Assembly: GCF_947179015.1 (NCBI RefSeq)
Contig: NZ_CAMXCM010000002.1
Coordinates: 248,001-312,000 of the forward strand
DNA: 64,000 nucleotides
Source of the DNA: Commensalibacter communis
Lineage (GTDB): Bacteria > Pseudomonadota > Alphaproteobacteria > Acetobacterales > Acetobacteraceae
Direction of reading: 5' to 3'
A program made the translations under genes and the position numbers. The notes under the pieces are model-generated. The model saw only the letters and a list, made by a program, of their open reading frames with translations. It made no database searches and had not been told where the DNA came from. Shown here in pieces: positions 54,645 to 64,000 of this stretch (the stretch's first letter is position 1; every line of letters begins with the position of its first letter).

Positions 54645-55745
54645 ATGCCCAATCTTCCTCGTACGGTTACGTCTCCTAAGAAATTTATTATCGGTAGTGG
54701 AATATTAAAAGAGCTGCATGAATATATTAAAGATTTTGGAACTAATGCATTGTTGCTTTGTGATGAGTTTATCATAGAGCGTGTTAACCAAGAAACGTTG
54801 CCTTATCTGCATATGGCAGGATTTAAAGGAAAAACTGAAAAATTCAACCGTGAATGTACTGATGCAGAAATTAAGAGAATTATCAGTATCATTGATGGTG
54901 CATCTGCCGATATTATTGTGGGAATTGGTGGTGGAAAAACGCTTGATACAGCCAAAGCTGTTGCTTTTTATAAAAAAATCCCCGTGATTATCTTTCCAAC
55001 GATTGCCTCTACGGATGCGCCTTGCACAGCATTAACGGTTGTTTACAAAGAAGGTGGGGCATTTGATCGTTATTTATATTTACCACAAAATCCAGATGTT
55101 GTGATTGCAGATACTTCTATTATTGCGCAAGCCCCGGCTCGGTTTTTTGCTGCTGGAGTAGGGGATGCATTGGCGACTTATTTCGAGGCCAGAGCTTGCT
55201 ATGCTGTGGATGGTGTTAATCTTGTGCTAAAAAGACCTTCTCGAACAGGATTGGGATTGGCACATTTATGCTATCAAGTATTGCAAGAAAATGTCGAATG
55301 CGCCATGGATGCGGTGCGCGATAAAATCGTGACTCCTGCTTTGGAACAAGTCATAGAGGCCACGATTTATCTAAGCGGCGTCGGTGCGGAATCAGGCGGA
55401 TTGGCAGCTGCACATGCGGTGAATAATGGAATGTCTATGGTGCCCGATTTACACAAAGCACAACATGGTGAAAAAGTAGCTTTTGGACTGTTAACACAGT
55501 TGGTTTTAGAAAATGCCCCCAAACATGAATTTGAAGAAGTTATTCGAATTATGAAAGTGGTCGGGTTACCTTTGACCTTACAAGATATGGGACTAACCAA
55601 GTTTGCAGAACAAGAATGGCGTAAAGTAGCCGAAGTTGCTTGTGATAAGCATGATACGATGACGAATATGCCTAAGAAAGTCACGTCAGCAATGCTTTAT
55701 GATGCTATTATTGCAGCGAATAATTTGGCTGAACGCTATAAATAA
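54645..55745 (+). CDS. gldA: Glycerol dehydrogenase
   Basis: An NAD+-linked iron-type alcohol dehydrogenase superfamily enzyme that oxidises glycerol to dihydroxyacetone. The NAD motif GIGGGKTLDTAKA is present, and metal ligands are in GVGDALATYFEA (Asp), AAAHAVNNG (His) and LHKAQHGEKVAFG (His). ATG 54645 after AAGGAAAG gives 366 residues, the family length; the frame is open to 54540. It is divergent from pflBA, and the two may share control in anaerobic glycerol use. Confidence 0.93.
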   Translation: MPNLPRTVTSPKKFIIGSGILKELHEYIKDFGTNALLLCDEFIIERVNQETLPYLHMAGFKGKTEKFNRECTDAEIKRIISIIDGASADIIVGIGGGKTLDTAKAVAFYKKIPVIIFPTIASTDAPCTALTVVYKEGGAFDRYLYLPQNPDVVIADTSIIAQAPARFFAAGVGDALATYFEARACYAVDGVNLVLKRPSRTGLGLAHLCYQVLQENVECAMDAVRDKIVTPALEQVIEATIYLSGVGAESGGLAAAHAVNNGMSMVPDLHKAQHGEKVAFGLLTQLVLENAPKHEFEEVIRIMKVVGLPLTLQDMGLTKFAEQEWRKVAEVACDKHDTMTNMPKKVTSAMLYDAIIAANNLAERYK

Positions 55746-55857
55746 TTGTTTTATATACGATAATAATGTCACGAAGATCGTTGTTAAAAAAGTTAATGCT
55801 TGTAAACCAGAGTAGTTTCAAGTAAATTGATAAAAAATTATCTTCCTTATTGTGGGG

Positions 55858-55889
55858 GGTGGCCTTAGTCGGCCGCCTTTTTTGTTTTG
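55858..55889 (+). terminator. Intrinsic terminator overlapping the rimP start
   Basis: A 7-bp GC-rich stem GGTGGCC / GGCCGCC (one G-T pair) with loop TTAGTC, followed by TTTTTT-G-TTTT. The T run reaches into the TTG start codon of rimP at 55887. It can end transcription of gldA, and can also act as an attenuator for the nusA operon. Confidence 0.82.
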
Positions 55890-56504
55890 GATTCATTAGA
55901 ATTTTCAGATAACCGTCTTGAACACCGTATTGCTGCATTGATCGAACCAACATTGATCGATATGGGATACGAAGTTGTAAGAATTATGATCTTAGGTAAG
56001 GTCGCATTGACCTTGCAAATTATGGTCGATCGTGCCGATGGATCTTTGATTAATGTCGAAGATTGCGAACAGATCAGCCATGCTGTAAGCGCTATTTTAG
56101 ACGTCAGCGATCCTATCGATGGCGCATGGACATTAGAGGTCTCCTCTGCTGGGATTGATCGTCCTTTGGTTCGTCCAAAAGATTGGAATCGTTTTTCTGG
56201 GCATTTGGCAAAAGCTGAAACCATGATTCCGATTGAGAGCAGAAGACGCTTTTCTGGTATTGTCCTAGGGGCAGATGATGAGTATGCTCGGATGCGTTTG
56301 GATGATGGGTTGGAAGTGGCATTGCCATTTTCAGAAATTCGCAAAGCGAAATTGGTCTTAACAGATGCGTTGATTGATGCTTGTCAGCATATGTTGAGTT
56401 CTAGTGGTGGTGTATCTGACAATTCGCAAGATGCTGTCGAAGAAGATACAAAAAAAGACCAGTCAAAACGACCTGGTAAACATAATCGTTATAAAACACA
56501 TTGA
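55887..56504 (+). CDS. rimP: Ribosome maturation factor RimP
   Basis: It helps assemble the 30S subunit. The N-terminal domain has [24 protein letters not shown], the middle [11 protein letters not shown]-type helix and [19 protein letters not shown], all typical. The only possible start that keeps the conserved N-terminus is TTG 55887. This codon lies in the T run of an intrinsic terminator and has no clear ribosome site. The C-terminus is a long charged tail ([17 protein letters not shown]), giving 205 residues. First gene of rimP-nusA-ylxR-infB-rbfA. Confidence 0.9.
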   Translation: MDSLEFSDNRLEHRIAALIEPTLIDMGYEVVRIMILGKVALTLQIMVDRADGSLINVEDCEQISHAVSAILDVSDPIDGAWTLEVSSAGIDRPLVRPKDWNRFSGHLAKAETMIPIESRRRFSGIVLGADDEYARMRLDDGLEVALPFSEIRKAKLVLTDALIDACQHMLSSSGGVSDNSQDAVEEDTKKDQSKRPGKHNRYKTH

Positions 56505-56513
56505 GAGGTTTCA

Positions 56514-58046
56514 ATGGATACGTCTGTTTCTCGTCCTGAGTTGTTATTAGTTGCGGATGCGGTCGCTCGTGAAAAAGCGATTAGTCGAGATGAAGTGCTT
56601 GAGGCCATGGAACAGGCCATTCAAAAGGCTGGTCGCGCTAAATATGGTCATGAAAAAGATATTCGTGCTGTGATTGATCGTAAAACAGGAGAGGTTCGCC
56701 TTTCCCGTTGGACAGAAGTTGTCGAAGAGGTCGAACACGAAGATTCTCAGATTCCGTATGCAATTGCGATCAAAATTCAACCCAATATTAAAATTGGTGA
56801 ACATATTATTGATCCGTTGCCTCCGATTGATTTTGGACGAATCGCAGCACAAACGGCGAAGCAAGTCATTGTGCAACGCGTTCGTGAGTTTGAACGTAAC
56901 CGTCAATACGAAGATTTCAAAGACCGTGTAGGCGAAATTGTTAACGGAACGATTAAACGTACAGAATATGGTAATTTATTGGTTGAAATCGGTAGTTCAG
57001 AAGCATTATTACGTCGTGACGAATTGATTCCTCGCGAAAACTTCCGTAACTCTGAACGGGTTCGTGCCTATATTTATGACGTTCGCAAAGAACCTCGTGG
57101 GCCACAAATTTTCTTATCTCGTTCTCACCCAGCATTTTTAGCAAAGTTATTTGCTCAAGAAGTTCCTGAAATTTATGATGGGATTATCGAGATTAAAGCG
57201 GTTGCCAGAGATCCTGGCTCTCGCGCGAAAATGGCTGTGACCTCAAAAGATACCACGATTGACCCTGTGGGTGCTTGTGTGGGTGTTAGAGGGTCTCGTG
57301 TTCAAGCAGTCGTGCAAGAATTACAAGGTGAAAAGATTGATATCGTACCTTGGAGTGGTCAAGCGGCGACTTTTGTGGTCAATGCGCTTGCTCCAGCTGA
57401 AGTCACCAAAGTGGTGATGGATGAAGAAGCTGGTCGTGTAGAGGTAGTTGTCCCTGACGATCAACTGAGTTTAGCGATCGGTCGTCGTGGTCAAAATGTG
57501 CGTCTTGCAAGTCAATTAACACGCTGGGATATTGATATTCTGACGGAAACAGAAGAATCAGAACGTAGACAAGAAGAGTTCAAAACCAGAACAACGGCTC
57601 TTGTGAATGATTTAGATGTTGATGATGTGATTGCAGGCCTACTGGTTACCGAAGGATTCCACAATATTGATGAACTTGCTTTTGCAGCGCCCGAAGAAAT
57701 TGCCGAGATTGATGGTTTCGATGAAAATGTTGCACAAGAGCTTGTTCAACGTGCGGAAGAATTTCTAGTAAAACAGCAAGATTCCTTGGATAAAAAACGT
57801 CAAGAGCTTGGTGTAACGGATGATATTGTTGAACTTGATTGCTTCACACCACAAATGTTGATATTATTAGGTGAGAAAGGCGTTAAAACGCTTGACGATT
57901 TGGCTGATCTTGCAAGTGATGAACTGATCGATATCTTGGGGGCAGATTCTTTGGATGAAGAAACCGCAAACGCAATCATTATGAGTGCGCGTGAGCATTG
58001 GTTTGAAGATGAAGAAGTCGAAGAGTCTCAGGAAAATGAAGGGTAA
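56514..58046 (+). CDS. nusA: Transcription termination/antitermination factor NusA
   Basis: It binds RNA polymerase and promotes pausing, termination and antitermination. In order: the N-terminal polymerase-binding domain, an S1 domain (about 135-200), two KH domains (GACVGVRGSRVQAVVQELQG; LAIGRRGQNVRLASQL) and two C-terminal helix-hairpin-helix repeats (GFHNIDELAFA; GVKTLDDLADLA). The 510 residues fit alphaproteobacteria. It starts 9 bp after rimP. Confidence 0.96.
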   Translation: MDTSVSRPELLLVADAVAREKAISRDEVLEAMEQAIQKAGRAKYGHEKDIRAVIDRKTGEVRLSRWTEVVEEVEHEDSQIPYAIAIKIQPNIKIGEHIIDPLPPIDFGRIAAQTAKQVIVQRVREFERNRQYEDFKDRVGEIVNGTIKRTEYGNLLVEIGSSEALLRRDELIPRENFRNSERVRAYIYDVRKEPRGPQIFLSRSHPAFLAKLFAQEVPEIYDGIIEIKAVARDPGSRAKMAVTSKDTTIDPVGACVGVRGSRVQAVVQELQGEKIDIVPWSGQAATFVVNALAPAEVTKVVMDEEAGRVEVVVPDDQLSLAIGRRGQNVRLASQLTRWDIDILTETEESERRQEEFKTRTTALVNDLDVDDVIAGLLVTEGFHNIDELAFAAPEEIAEIDGFDENVAQELVQRAEEFLVKQQDSLDKKRQELGVTDDIVELDCFTPQMLILLGEKGVKTLDDLADLASDELIDILGADSLDEETANAIIMSAREHWFEDEEVEESQENEG

Positions 58047-58116
58047 TTAAGCCAATTTACGTAATATTTGTAGCTGTTTTGATGAAACCTCTTTTAATTC
58101 TTGGTAAACTGCGGTA

Positions 58117-58698
58117 ATGATGAAGAAATCTGAAGCACCAAAGGAACAGCGTTGTTGTTTGGTCACAAGAGAGAAAGGTCGTCCAGAAGATTTGATTCGT
58201 TTTGTTGTATCCCCTGATGAAATGGTGGTTCCCGATTTAACAGAGCGTCTTCCTGGGCGAGGAATGTGGTTGCAAGCCAATCAAAATGTGCTACAAACAG
58301 CAATACAACGTCGTATGTTTTCCAAAGCAGCACAATGCCAAGTAAAAGTCCCAGATAATTTATTATCAATGATCGTTGATGGTTTAAAATTTAGGATAAA
58401 AGATGGCTTGGGTCTTGCAAGACGTGCTGGACAGATTACATATGGTTTCGTAAAAGTAAGGGAAAAGATTTCTCAAAATAATGTTGGGTTAATCATACAA
58501 GCCACAGATGGTAGTGAAGACGAGAAAAATCGTTTACTTTCTGGGGCAAAAAATTTGCCAGTTGTAGCAATTTTTACGGGTGAAGAATTAGGAAAATTCT
58601 TTGGTCGTGATTATGTGGTTCATGCGGCAATTCACACAGGTCCGTTTACGGGTCGTCTTTTGAACGATAGTAAACGTTTGGCAGGGTTTATCAATTAA
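58117..58698 (+). CDS. YlxR/L7Ae-fusion RNA-binding protein
   Basis: A 193-residue fusion of the YlxR (DUF448) nucleic-acid-binding domain (CCLVTREKGRPEDLIRFV and the GRGMWLQ motif) with an L7Ae/YlxQ-like domain (AGQITYGFVKVREKI, VGLIIQATDGSEDEKNRL). It lies between nusA and infB as usual and probably serves RNA or ribosome functions. ATG 58117 has no strong ribosome site; the second ATG codon right after it is equally possible. Confidence 0.88.
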   Translation: MMKKSEAPKEQRCCLVTREKGRPEDLIRFVVSPDEMVVPDLTERLPGRGMWLQANQNVLQTAIQRRMFSKAAQCQVKVPDNLLSMIVDGLKFRIKDGLGLARRAGQITYGFVKVREKISQNNVGLIIQATDGSEDEKNRLLSGAKNLPVVAIFTGEELGKFFGRDYVVHAAIHTGPFTGRLLNDSKRLAGFIN

Positions 58699-58752
58699 GG
58701 TATTGGGTTCGGCGGGTTAAATCCGGCGAATGGATAAAGAATAGGCAGGTAT

Positions 58753-61623
58753 ATGAGCGAAGGCAACGATCAAGAACAAGGGCAAGGCAAAAAACGTCTA
58801 TCTTTACGTTCGCCAGTAAGACAAGATGCAGGACGTACAGTCGATGCTGGGTCGATAAGACAAAGCTTTAGCCATGGGCGTACAAAAGTCGTGCAAGTAG
58901 AAGTTCGCAAGAAACGCGGTGCTTCTGGAAATAGTGAAAAAGCAACGGGGGCTTCAACTGGGGTTGCTCGTAAACCAACTGCAAAGAAAACAGCTGGATC
59001 ATCGACTGGCAAACGTGCTTTGACAGCTTCAGAGTTGGCAACACGTCAACGCGTGCTAGAAGAACAACGTCTTGATTTGCAGCGCAAAGAAGCGGAACGT
59101 AGAGAGCAAGAAAAGATTGCAATTCTATCCGCAGCAGAAGAAGCAAAGCGCCGTGAAGAAGAAAAAGTGCAGCAAGAGGCTGCCGCTGCATTAGCAGCAA
59201 AAGAAGCCGAGCAAGCAGCTCGTTTAGAAGCCGAAGCTGCTGCAGAGCAAGCAAAAGCTGATAAAGGTAACACTGAAAAAGAAGTTGTTAAAAAACAATC
59301 TTCTGCACCTAAAGCTGCAACTGGTGCCAGAAAGAATGTTGATCAATCTTTACCTGTGCGTAAAACAAAGGTTTCGCATACACCAATTCCTGGTGAAATT
59401 ACATTGGCACCAACGCCAAAACCTGTTGAACCTTTGGCAAAACGTGCAGTGATGCCAAGTAGACCTGCATCTAAGAGTAATTCTGCGTCTGCTGGTGTGG
59501 AAAATGATAAAAATGCTGGTTTTGCTGGGCGGAAAACTGATAAAGACGATAAAGTTATTAAGAAAAGTAATGACTTTGTTCGCACGCGTACTCCATCTCA
59601 TGACGATTCTGATGGTGATGATGGGGATGGTCGTAAAGGTGGTTCTCGTCGTGGCGGTGCTGGTGGTGCTGGCGCTGGCGCAGGTCGCAAAGTTAGCAGC
59701 GGTCGTGGAAAAAGTGGTGATAATCGTCGCTCTGGAAAAATTGATATTCAGGCAGCGATTGAAGGTGAAGACGACAAAGTTCGTTCATTAGCTTCAGTTC
59801 GCCGTCAAAGAGAACGTGAACGTCGCCAGGCTGAGCTTGAAAGATTACGTGCAGACCAAGTTAAAGTCGTACGTGATGTGACACTACCTGAAACCATTAC
59901 TGTGCAAGAGTTAGCCAACCGTATGGCGGCACGTCAAGGCGATGTCATTAAAGCCTTGATGAAAATGGGCGTTATGGCCACGGTTAATCAATCATTAGAC
60001 GCAGATACTGCTGAATTAGTGATTGAAGAATTCGGCCATCGTGTTCACCGTGTTGCCGATAGTGATGTTGAATTGGGTATTGAAGGTATCGAAGATACAA
60101 CAGAAAACCTACTTTCTCGTCCACCTGTTGTGACTGTGATGGGGCACGTCGATCATGGTAAAACCTCTTTACTAGATGCGTTACGTACAACAGATACAGC
60201 CAGAGGTGAAGCGGGTGGAATTACTCAACATATCGGTGCTTATCAAGTAAAACTGCCTTCTGGTGCTAGAATTACATTCTTGGATACTCCAGGTCACGAA
60301 GCTTTCACGGCGATGCGCTCTCGTGGTGCATCTGTGACGGATATTGTGGTATTGGTTGTTGCTGCTGATGATGGGGTAATGCCTCAAACCATCGAAGCGA
60401 TTAAACATGCTAAGGCTGCTGGGGTTCCGATTATTGTTGCGATTAATAAATGTGATCTTCCAGGTGCTAATCCAGATCGCGTTCGACAAGAATTACTGCA
60501 ATATGAAATTGTCGTTGAGCAAATGGGTGGTGATACCCAGGATGTTGAAGTTTCCGCTAAAAAACGCATTGGTTTAGATAAGCTTGAAGAAGCAATTATT
60601 TTATTGGCTGAATTTCAAGAGTTAAAAGCAAATCCAAATCGTATTGCCGAAGGTGCAGTGATTGAAAGTCGTTTGGACAAAGGACGTGGACCTGTTGCAA
60701 CGCTATTAGTGCAAAAAGGAACCTTGAACAAAGGGGACGTGATTGTTGCTGGTGCTGAGTGGGGTCGCGTTCGTGCGATGCTAGATGATAAGAGCGTGAA
60801 TATGAAACATGCTGGTCCATCTGCTCCTGTTGAATTGCTTGGGTTAACCGGTGTGCCTCGTGCGGGCGAGCCTTTCATTGTCGTTGATAGTGAAAGCAAA
60901 GCCAGAGAAATCTCTGAGTTCAGACAACGTAAAGTTCGTGAAAAGCAAGCTGCTGTTCGTTTGGCTGCTCGCGGTACTTTGGATCAAATGCTTGAACGTA
61001 TTCAGGCTGGTGAACAAAAAGAAGTTGCTGTTTTGATTAAGGCAGATGTTCAAGGTTCAGCTGAAGCGATCCAAGCAACTGTTCTGAAGCTTGAGCATGA
61101 AGAAATTAAGGTTAATGTAATTTCTGCTACTGTTGGTCAGATTACAGAAAGCGATATTCAGTTAGCAAAAGCATCAAATGCGATTATTGTTGCCTTTAAT
61201 GTGCGTGCAACTGTTCAGGCCAGAGAATTAGCTCAGCAAGAGGGTGTTGGAATTAATTATTATTCAATTATCTATCAAGTGATTGATGATGTTGAAAAAA
61301 TGATTAAAGGACGTATTGCTCCTAAACAACGTGAGAAATTCTTGGGTTATGCAGAAATCCGTAAAGTATTTACTATTGGTAAAACGATTAAGATTGCGGG
61401 TTGTTATGTCACACAAGGCGTTGTTCGACGTGGATGTGGTGTACGTTTGTTACGCGATAACGTGGTTATTCATGCAGGCAACTTAAGCCAATTAAAACGC
61501 TTTAAAGACGATGTTAAAGAAGTCACACATGAATATGAATGCGGACTTTCTTTCGCAGGATTTAACGATCTCCGCGAAGGCGATGTTGTTGAGTGTTACG
61601 AAATGGAAACTATTGAAGCGTAA
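58753..61623 (+). CDS. infB: Translation initiation factor IF-2
   Basis: A GTPase that brings fMet-tRNA to the 30S subunit. The long N-terminal third is low-complexity: Ala/Glu/Arg-rich coiled coil (about 95-175), then Lys/Pro and Gly/Arg-rich stretches (about 290-330). The IF2_N domain has [27 protein letters not shown]. The G domain starts with GHVDHGKTS near residue 463 and has DTPGHE and NKCD. Domains II-IV follow to the C-terminus. The 956-residue length is in the alphaproteobacterial range. Confidence 0.96.
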   Translation: MSEGNDQEQGQGKKRLSLRSPVRQDAGRTVDAGSIRQSFSHGRTKVVQVEVRKKRGASGNSEKATGASTGVARKPTAKKTAGSSTGKRALTASELATRQRVLEEQRLDLQRKEAERREQEKIAILSAAEEAKRREEEKVQQEAAAALAAKEAEQAARLEAEAAAEQAKADKGNTEKEVVKKQSSAPKAATGARKNVDQSLPVRKTKVSHTPIPGEITLAPTPKPVEPLAKRAVMPSRPASKSNSASAGVENDKNAGFAGRKTDKDDKVIKKSNDFVRTRTPSHDDSDGDDGDGRKGGSRRGGAGGAGAGAGRKVSSGRGKSGDNRRSGKIDIQAAIEGEDDKVRSLASVRRQRERERRQAELERLRADQVKVVRDVTLPETITVQELANRMAARQGDVIKALMKMGVMATVNQSLDADTAELVIEEFGHRVHRVADSDVELGIEGIEDTTENLLSRPPVVTVMGHVDHGKTSLLDALRTTDTARGEAGGITQHIGAYQVKLPSGARITFLDTPGHEAFTAMRSRGASVTDIVVLVVAADDGVMPQTIEAIKHAKAAGVPIIVAINKCDLPGANPDRVRQELLQYEIVVEQMGGDTQDVEVSAKKRIGLDKLEEAIILLAEFQELKANPNRIAEGAVIESRLDKGRGPVATLLVQKGTLNKGDVIVAGAEWGRVRAMLDDKSVNMKHAGPSAPVELLGLTGVPRAGEPFIVVDSESKAREISEFRQRKVREKQAAVRLAARGTLDQMLERIQAGEQKEVAVLIKADVQGSAEAIQATVLKLEHEEIKVNVISATVGQITESDIQLAKASNAIIVAFNVRATVQARELAQQEGVGINYYSIIYQVIDDVEKMIKGRIAPKQREKFLGYAEIRKVFTIGKTIKIAGCYVTQGVVRRGCGVRLLRDNVVIHAGNLSQLKRFKDDVKEVTHEYECGLSFAGFNDLREGDVVECYEMETIEA

Positions 61624-62048
61624 TGAATAAGCCTTTATTTACAGGAAAGGGTTCCTTGGGCAATATGCCCAAGGGCCCATCCCAAAGACAATTACGTGTA
61701 GCAGAAGAAGTAAGACACGTGCTTGCGGACGTCTTCGCTCGTACAGAATTTCGTGATCCTGAGTTGCGTGATAAACGCTTAACAGTGACCGAAGTCAGAA
61801 TGACTCCTGATCTTCGCAATGCTATTATTTATGTTGTTCGTTTAGGACAAGATAATGTTGAGGATTTATTGCCTGCTTTAAAAAGAGCAGCACCGTATCT
61901 TCGTTCTCAATTAAGTCAAAAATTACGTCTTAAATTCTTGCCTGAATTACGGTTTCATGCCGATACAGGTTTGGACTATGCCGCTAAAATTGATGTATTG
62001 CTGCATAGTCCAGAAGTTTTAAGAGATTTAGATAAAGATGATGAATAG
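61623..62048 (+). CDS. rbfA: 30S ribosome-binding factor RbfA
   Basis: A KH-like maturation factor of the 30S subunit. The 141 residues have [38 protein letters not shown] and [14 protein letters not shown]. The ATG overlaps the last base of the infB stop (TAATG), which shows coupling. It ends one base before the convergent lipoprotein gene, with no visible terminator between. Confidence 0.95.
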   Translation: MNKPLFTGKGSLGNMPKGPSQRQLRVAEEVRHVLADVFARTEFRDPELRDKRLTVTEVRMTPDLRNAIIYVVRLGQDNVEDLLPALKRAAPYLRSQLSQKLRLKFLPELRFHADTGLDYAAKIDVLLHSPEVLRDLDKDDE

Positions 62049-62049
62049 A

Positions 62050-62649
62050 TTAACGTAGCTGCTGAATAGTTGTATTAATATTATTTGTCAGCTGCGTTAA
62101 CGCATTTTGTTCTAATTTCACAATATCATTATCGGTTTGTATTGACCCCTGAACAACGAAGCTCGATCTTTGTTTTTGTACAGGGGCTTTGTCGTTTTGT
62201 GGAATGATTGACCATGAGGCCTCAAGGTTCAAAGTTCCAGTTTTATTTGCTTCTGCTTGTAGGTCAAATCGTCTGATATTAATCCTTACTTGATAGGCAG
62301 GTGGACTGACCGGTGCCTCGTCTGTAATCCATAAATTAGGATTTTTGTCTGTTAGAAGATTTGTAATTAATCCTGTAGCACCCACAGACAAAATACTGCT
62401 TAGTCGACCATTGACACTATGAGTTAACGCTGTGCCATTGCGTGTCGTAATATCAGTTGTATTAAGATAATCAGGGACAGTGACTCGCGCAATATAGATG
62501 ATAGAGGCATTATTTGTAGGGGTAAATGTTTGCGCTGATTTTGGTGCGGGGTTGCCTTCCGTTAATGTATAATATTGTAGAGAAGGCGCAGCGCATCCCG
62601 CAAAGAAAGCGAGAGCACTGAGAGAACAATAGGTAATTATCTTATTCAT
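62050..62649 (-). CDS. ABC-type transport auxiliary lipoprotein (PqiC/Mla-associated)
   Basis: A 199-residue lipoprotein with signal peptide and lipobox LAFFAGC-A (Cys19). The mature part has the ABC_trans_aux (DUF330) pattern: YYTLTEG at the start, then YIARVTVPDYLNTTDITTR, and VRINIRRFDLQAEANKTG. Such lipoproteins tether MCE-type lipid transport to the outer membrane. It overlaps the MCE gene by four bases (ATGA). Confidence 0.87.
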   Translation of the reverse strand: MNKIITYCSLSALAFFAGCAAPSLQYYTLTEGNPAPKSAQTFTPTNNASIIYIARVTVPDYLNTTDITTRNGTALTHSVNGRLSSILSVGATGLITNLLTDKNPNLWITDEAPVSPPAYQVRINIRRFDLQAEANKTGTLNLEASWSIIPQNDKAPVQKQRSSFVVQGSIQTDNDIVKLEQNALTQLTNNINTTIQQLR

Positions 62650-63596
62650 TGGCGACGACCTGTCAGTAAGATTTTAGGATTGCGTTCGATTTGAGTTGAA
62701 AAACCTCGTAGAGATGTAGCCGCATCAGCAAGGTTTTGCAGAATAATTTCGAGGTTATTCCGTGTTGTTGAACGTACAGAAGTCATAGATTTGATATTTT
62801 GTAAAACATCAGTTGCTGCGGTAAGAGTTTTATTGGTAGAGGTTAACACCTGATGGATCTCGGCACCTTTACTTTTGATTTGTTGGTCTCCATCAATCAG
62901 CAATCTATTTAAATTTGTAAATAAATTATCCAGCTTTTGATCAACATTTGAAATGAGTTTATTACTGCTTTCAGATGTTCTTGTAACATTTTCAAGCAAA
63001 GTTGGAACTTGTTCATTTAATGTGTCAGCAAGTTGTCCAACCTTAAGAATAGTCTCATTCAAATCTTTGGACAGTTTTTCTAATTGCAAATTCATTAATT
63101 CTGATTTGATTTGTTGAATAGTCGATGGGTGGGATGGAATTTCAATTAATCCATTAATGAACTGAGGATGAAAAGTAGGTTTATCATTCGGATAAAAATC
63201 CAAAAATATATTTGAAGATCCTGTTACGAAACTTTCGGTACTAATTTCGGCACGTAACCCGTTTGCGATCATCGTATCCATAAAATCTTTATAATTTTTA
63301 TAATGTGCATCAAGACGTATTTTTTTTGGGTCGATACTCACGACAACAGGGATATAAGCTTTGTGATCTTTTGGATCAAATTGTAACGTAATAGAATTAA
63401 CCGTTCCGACTTGAACCCCTCTAAAATTAACTGGCGCGCCAATTGATAAACCGGTTACAGAACCGGGAAATACAACAATTGCCTGTCTTTTAGAGGAAAA
63501 TAGGTTGAAATTTCCAAAAAGGATAATAGCCGCCAATGCAAGGATGATCCCTCCTAGAACAAATGCTCCAATAGATGTTTGTTTAGTGATTGTCAT
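62646..63596 (-). CDS. MlaD/MCE-family phospholipid transport protein
   Basis: A 316-residue periplasmic protein held by an N-terminal membrane helix (SIGAFVLGGIILALAAIILFG). The MCE domain follows (AIVVFPGSVTGLSIGAPVNFRGVQVGTV), with a long coiled coil after it (EKLSKDLNETILKVGQLADTL... to about 260). MCE rings or tubes carry phospholipids between the two membranes. It lies in an operon with the ATPase upstream and the auxiliary lipoprotein downstream. Confidence 0.9.
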   Translation of the reverse strand: MTITKQTSIGAFVLGGIILALAAIILFGNFNLFSSKRQAIVVFPGSVTGLSIGAPVNFRGVQVGTVNSITLQFDPKDHKAYIPVVVSIDPKKIRLDAHYKNYKDFMDTMIANGLRAEISTESFVTGSSNIFLDFYPNDKPTFHPQFINGLIEIPSHPSTIQQIKSELMNLQLEKLSKDLNETILKVGQLADTLNEQVPTLLENVTRTSESSNKLISNVDQKLDNLFTNLNRLLIDGDQQIKSKGAEIHQVLTSTNKTLTAATDVLQNIKSMTSVRSTTRNNLEIILQNLADAATSLRGFSTQIERNPKILLTGRRQ

Positions 63597-63610
63597 AATG
63601 GATAGTCTTT

Positions 63611-64000
63611 CTATTTCGGATTTTGAACGGTTTGGCGATGCATGAAGTCATTGACTAATGCGCAAGGTGGATTATCTCGTAACGCTCTGGGAGAGCCATG
63701 AGCAATCGGTCTTTTTGTTTCTGCATCAAGGAATATTCCATCGTCTGCAATGGTGAAAAGACTAGGCAATTCATGACTGACAATAATGATTGTCGTTCCC
63801 AATCCATCGCGCAGATTTAAAATCAAATCATCCAACCGTTTTGAAGTAATAGGGTCTAGTCCAGCAGAAGGCTCGTCAAAAAACAATATTTCTGGATCCA
63901 ACGCCAGTGCTCTGGCTAAACCACACCGTTTTTTCATCCCTCCACTAAGCTCGGAAGGATATAAATTAATGGCGTGGCTCATTCCTACAAGACCCAGTTT
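63611..64000 (-). CDS. MlaF-like ABC transporter ATP-binding protein, 5' end cut by the window
   Basis: The frame stays open through base 64000, so the N-terminal part with Walker A is outside. The visible 129 codons have the ABC signature LSGGMKKRCGLARALALDP, Walker B EILFFDEPSAGLDP and the switch His in IIVSHEL. The GLDPITS pattern is like MlaF/Ttg2A. It drives the MCE transporter encoded 14 bp downstream. Confidence 0.92.
   Translation of the reverse strand, partial: KLGLVGMSHAINLYPSELSGGMKKRCGLARALALDPEILFFDEPSAGLDPITSKRLDDLILNLRDGLGTTIIIVSHELPSLFTIADDGIFLDAETKRPIAHGSPRALRDNPPCALVNDFMHRQTVQNPK

Noticed and set aside
59343-59791. Several open frames on both strands in the N-terminal part of infB
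   Set aside because: The low-complexity Ala/Lys/Gly-rich coding sequence opens other frames; IF-2 explains the region.

Overview
The window looks like chromosome of an AT-rich member of the Acetobacteraceae, most like the insect-gut genus Commensalibacter. This is an inference from gene content and order: trpB-trpA-accD-folC, mnmE-mnmG-rsmG-parA-parB, acnA divergent from ccmA-ccmB, and rimP-nusA-ylxR-infB-rbfA, all strongly A/T-biased at third codon positions. No rRNA operon, CRISPR array or transposase was seen.

Layout. 1-6.1 kb: aquaglyceroporin (cut by the window edge) and glpD, a frameshifted L-rhamnose dehydrogenase-like SDR gene, mmsA, and a secreted Yellow/major-royal-jelly-like beta-propeller protein. 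6.2-12.6 kb: the trpBA-accD-folC operon facing rho, then ogt. 12.7-14.8 kb: a long secreted Sel1-repeat protein split by an eight-A run. 15.2-20.8 kb: tRNA modification and chromosome partition genes with two perfect parS sites inside mnmE and rsmG. 21.2-27.0 kb: tRNA-Lys(CUU), an O-antigen-type flippase, a histidine phosphatase and the dTDP-L-rhamnose operon rfbBACD. 27.3-33.5 kb: an RluA-family synthase, ftsK, rsmD, an RsuA-family synthase, a gamma-Glu-GABA hydrolase and tadA. 33.5-37.6 kb: a DegP-like protease, a fluoride riboswitch with crcB, a small double-glycine-leader Pro/Tyr-rich peptide, a META-domain protein and a dienelactone hydrolase.

37.6-40.6 kb is an accessory island. It holds a decayed membrane-protein gene, a DUF3297 gene, and a compact retron-like cassette: a candidate msr-msd RNA bounded by a 9-bp inverted repeat, an 83-residue helical protein, an XRE-type HTH protein and a 313-residue retron-type reverse transcriptase. 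With the double-glycine peptide, this is the best place to look for an undescribed system.

40.7-50.9 kb: a tricorn-like protease, DUF805, GNAT, a cysteine-repeat secreted protein, a CopC-like protein, ccmAB (ccmA seems to use a non-standard start codon), acnA and a secreted hypothetical protein. 51.0-55.8 kb: pflA, pflB and gldA, an anaerobic pyruvate/glycerol module unusual for acetic acid bacteria and fitting an oxygen-poor gut. 55.8-62.1 kb: the nusA-infB operon, with an intrinsic terminator overlapping the rimP start. 62.0-64 kb: an Mla-type phospholipid transport operon (auxiliary lipoprotein, MCE protein, ATPase) cut by the window end.

Together the glycerol genes (glpF, glpD, gldA), pyruvate formate-lyase and aconitase describe mixed central metabolism. 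The rhamnose, flippase and Mla genes describe envelope building. Small secreted proteins, the peptide gene and the retron-like cassette are the likely niche-specific part.
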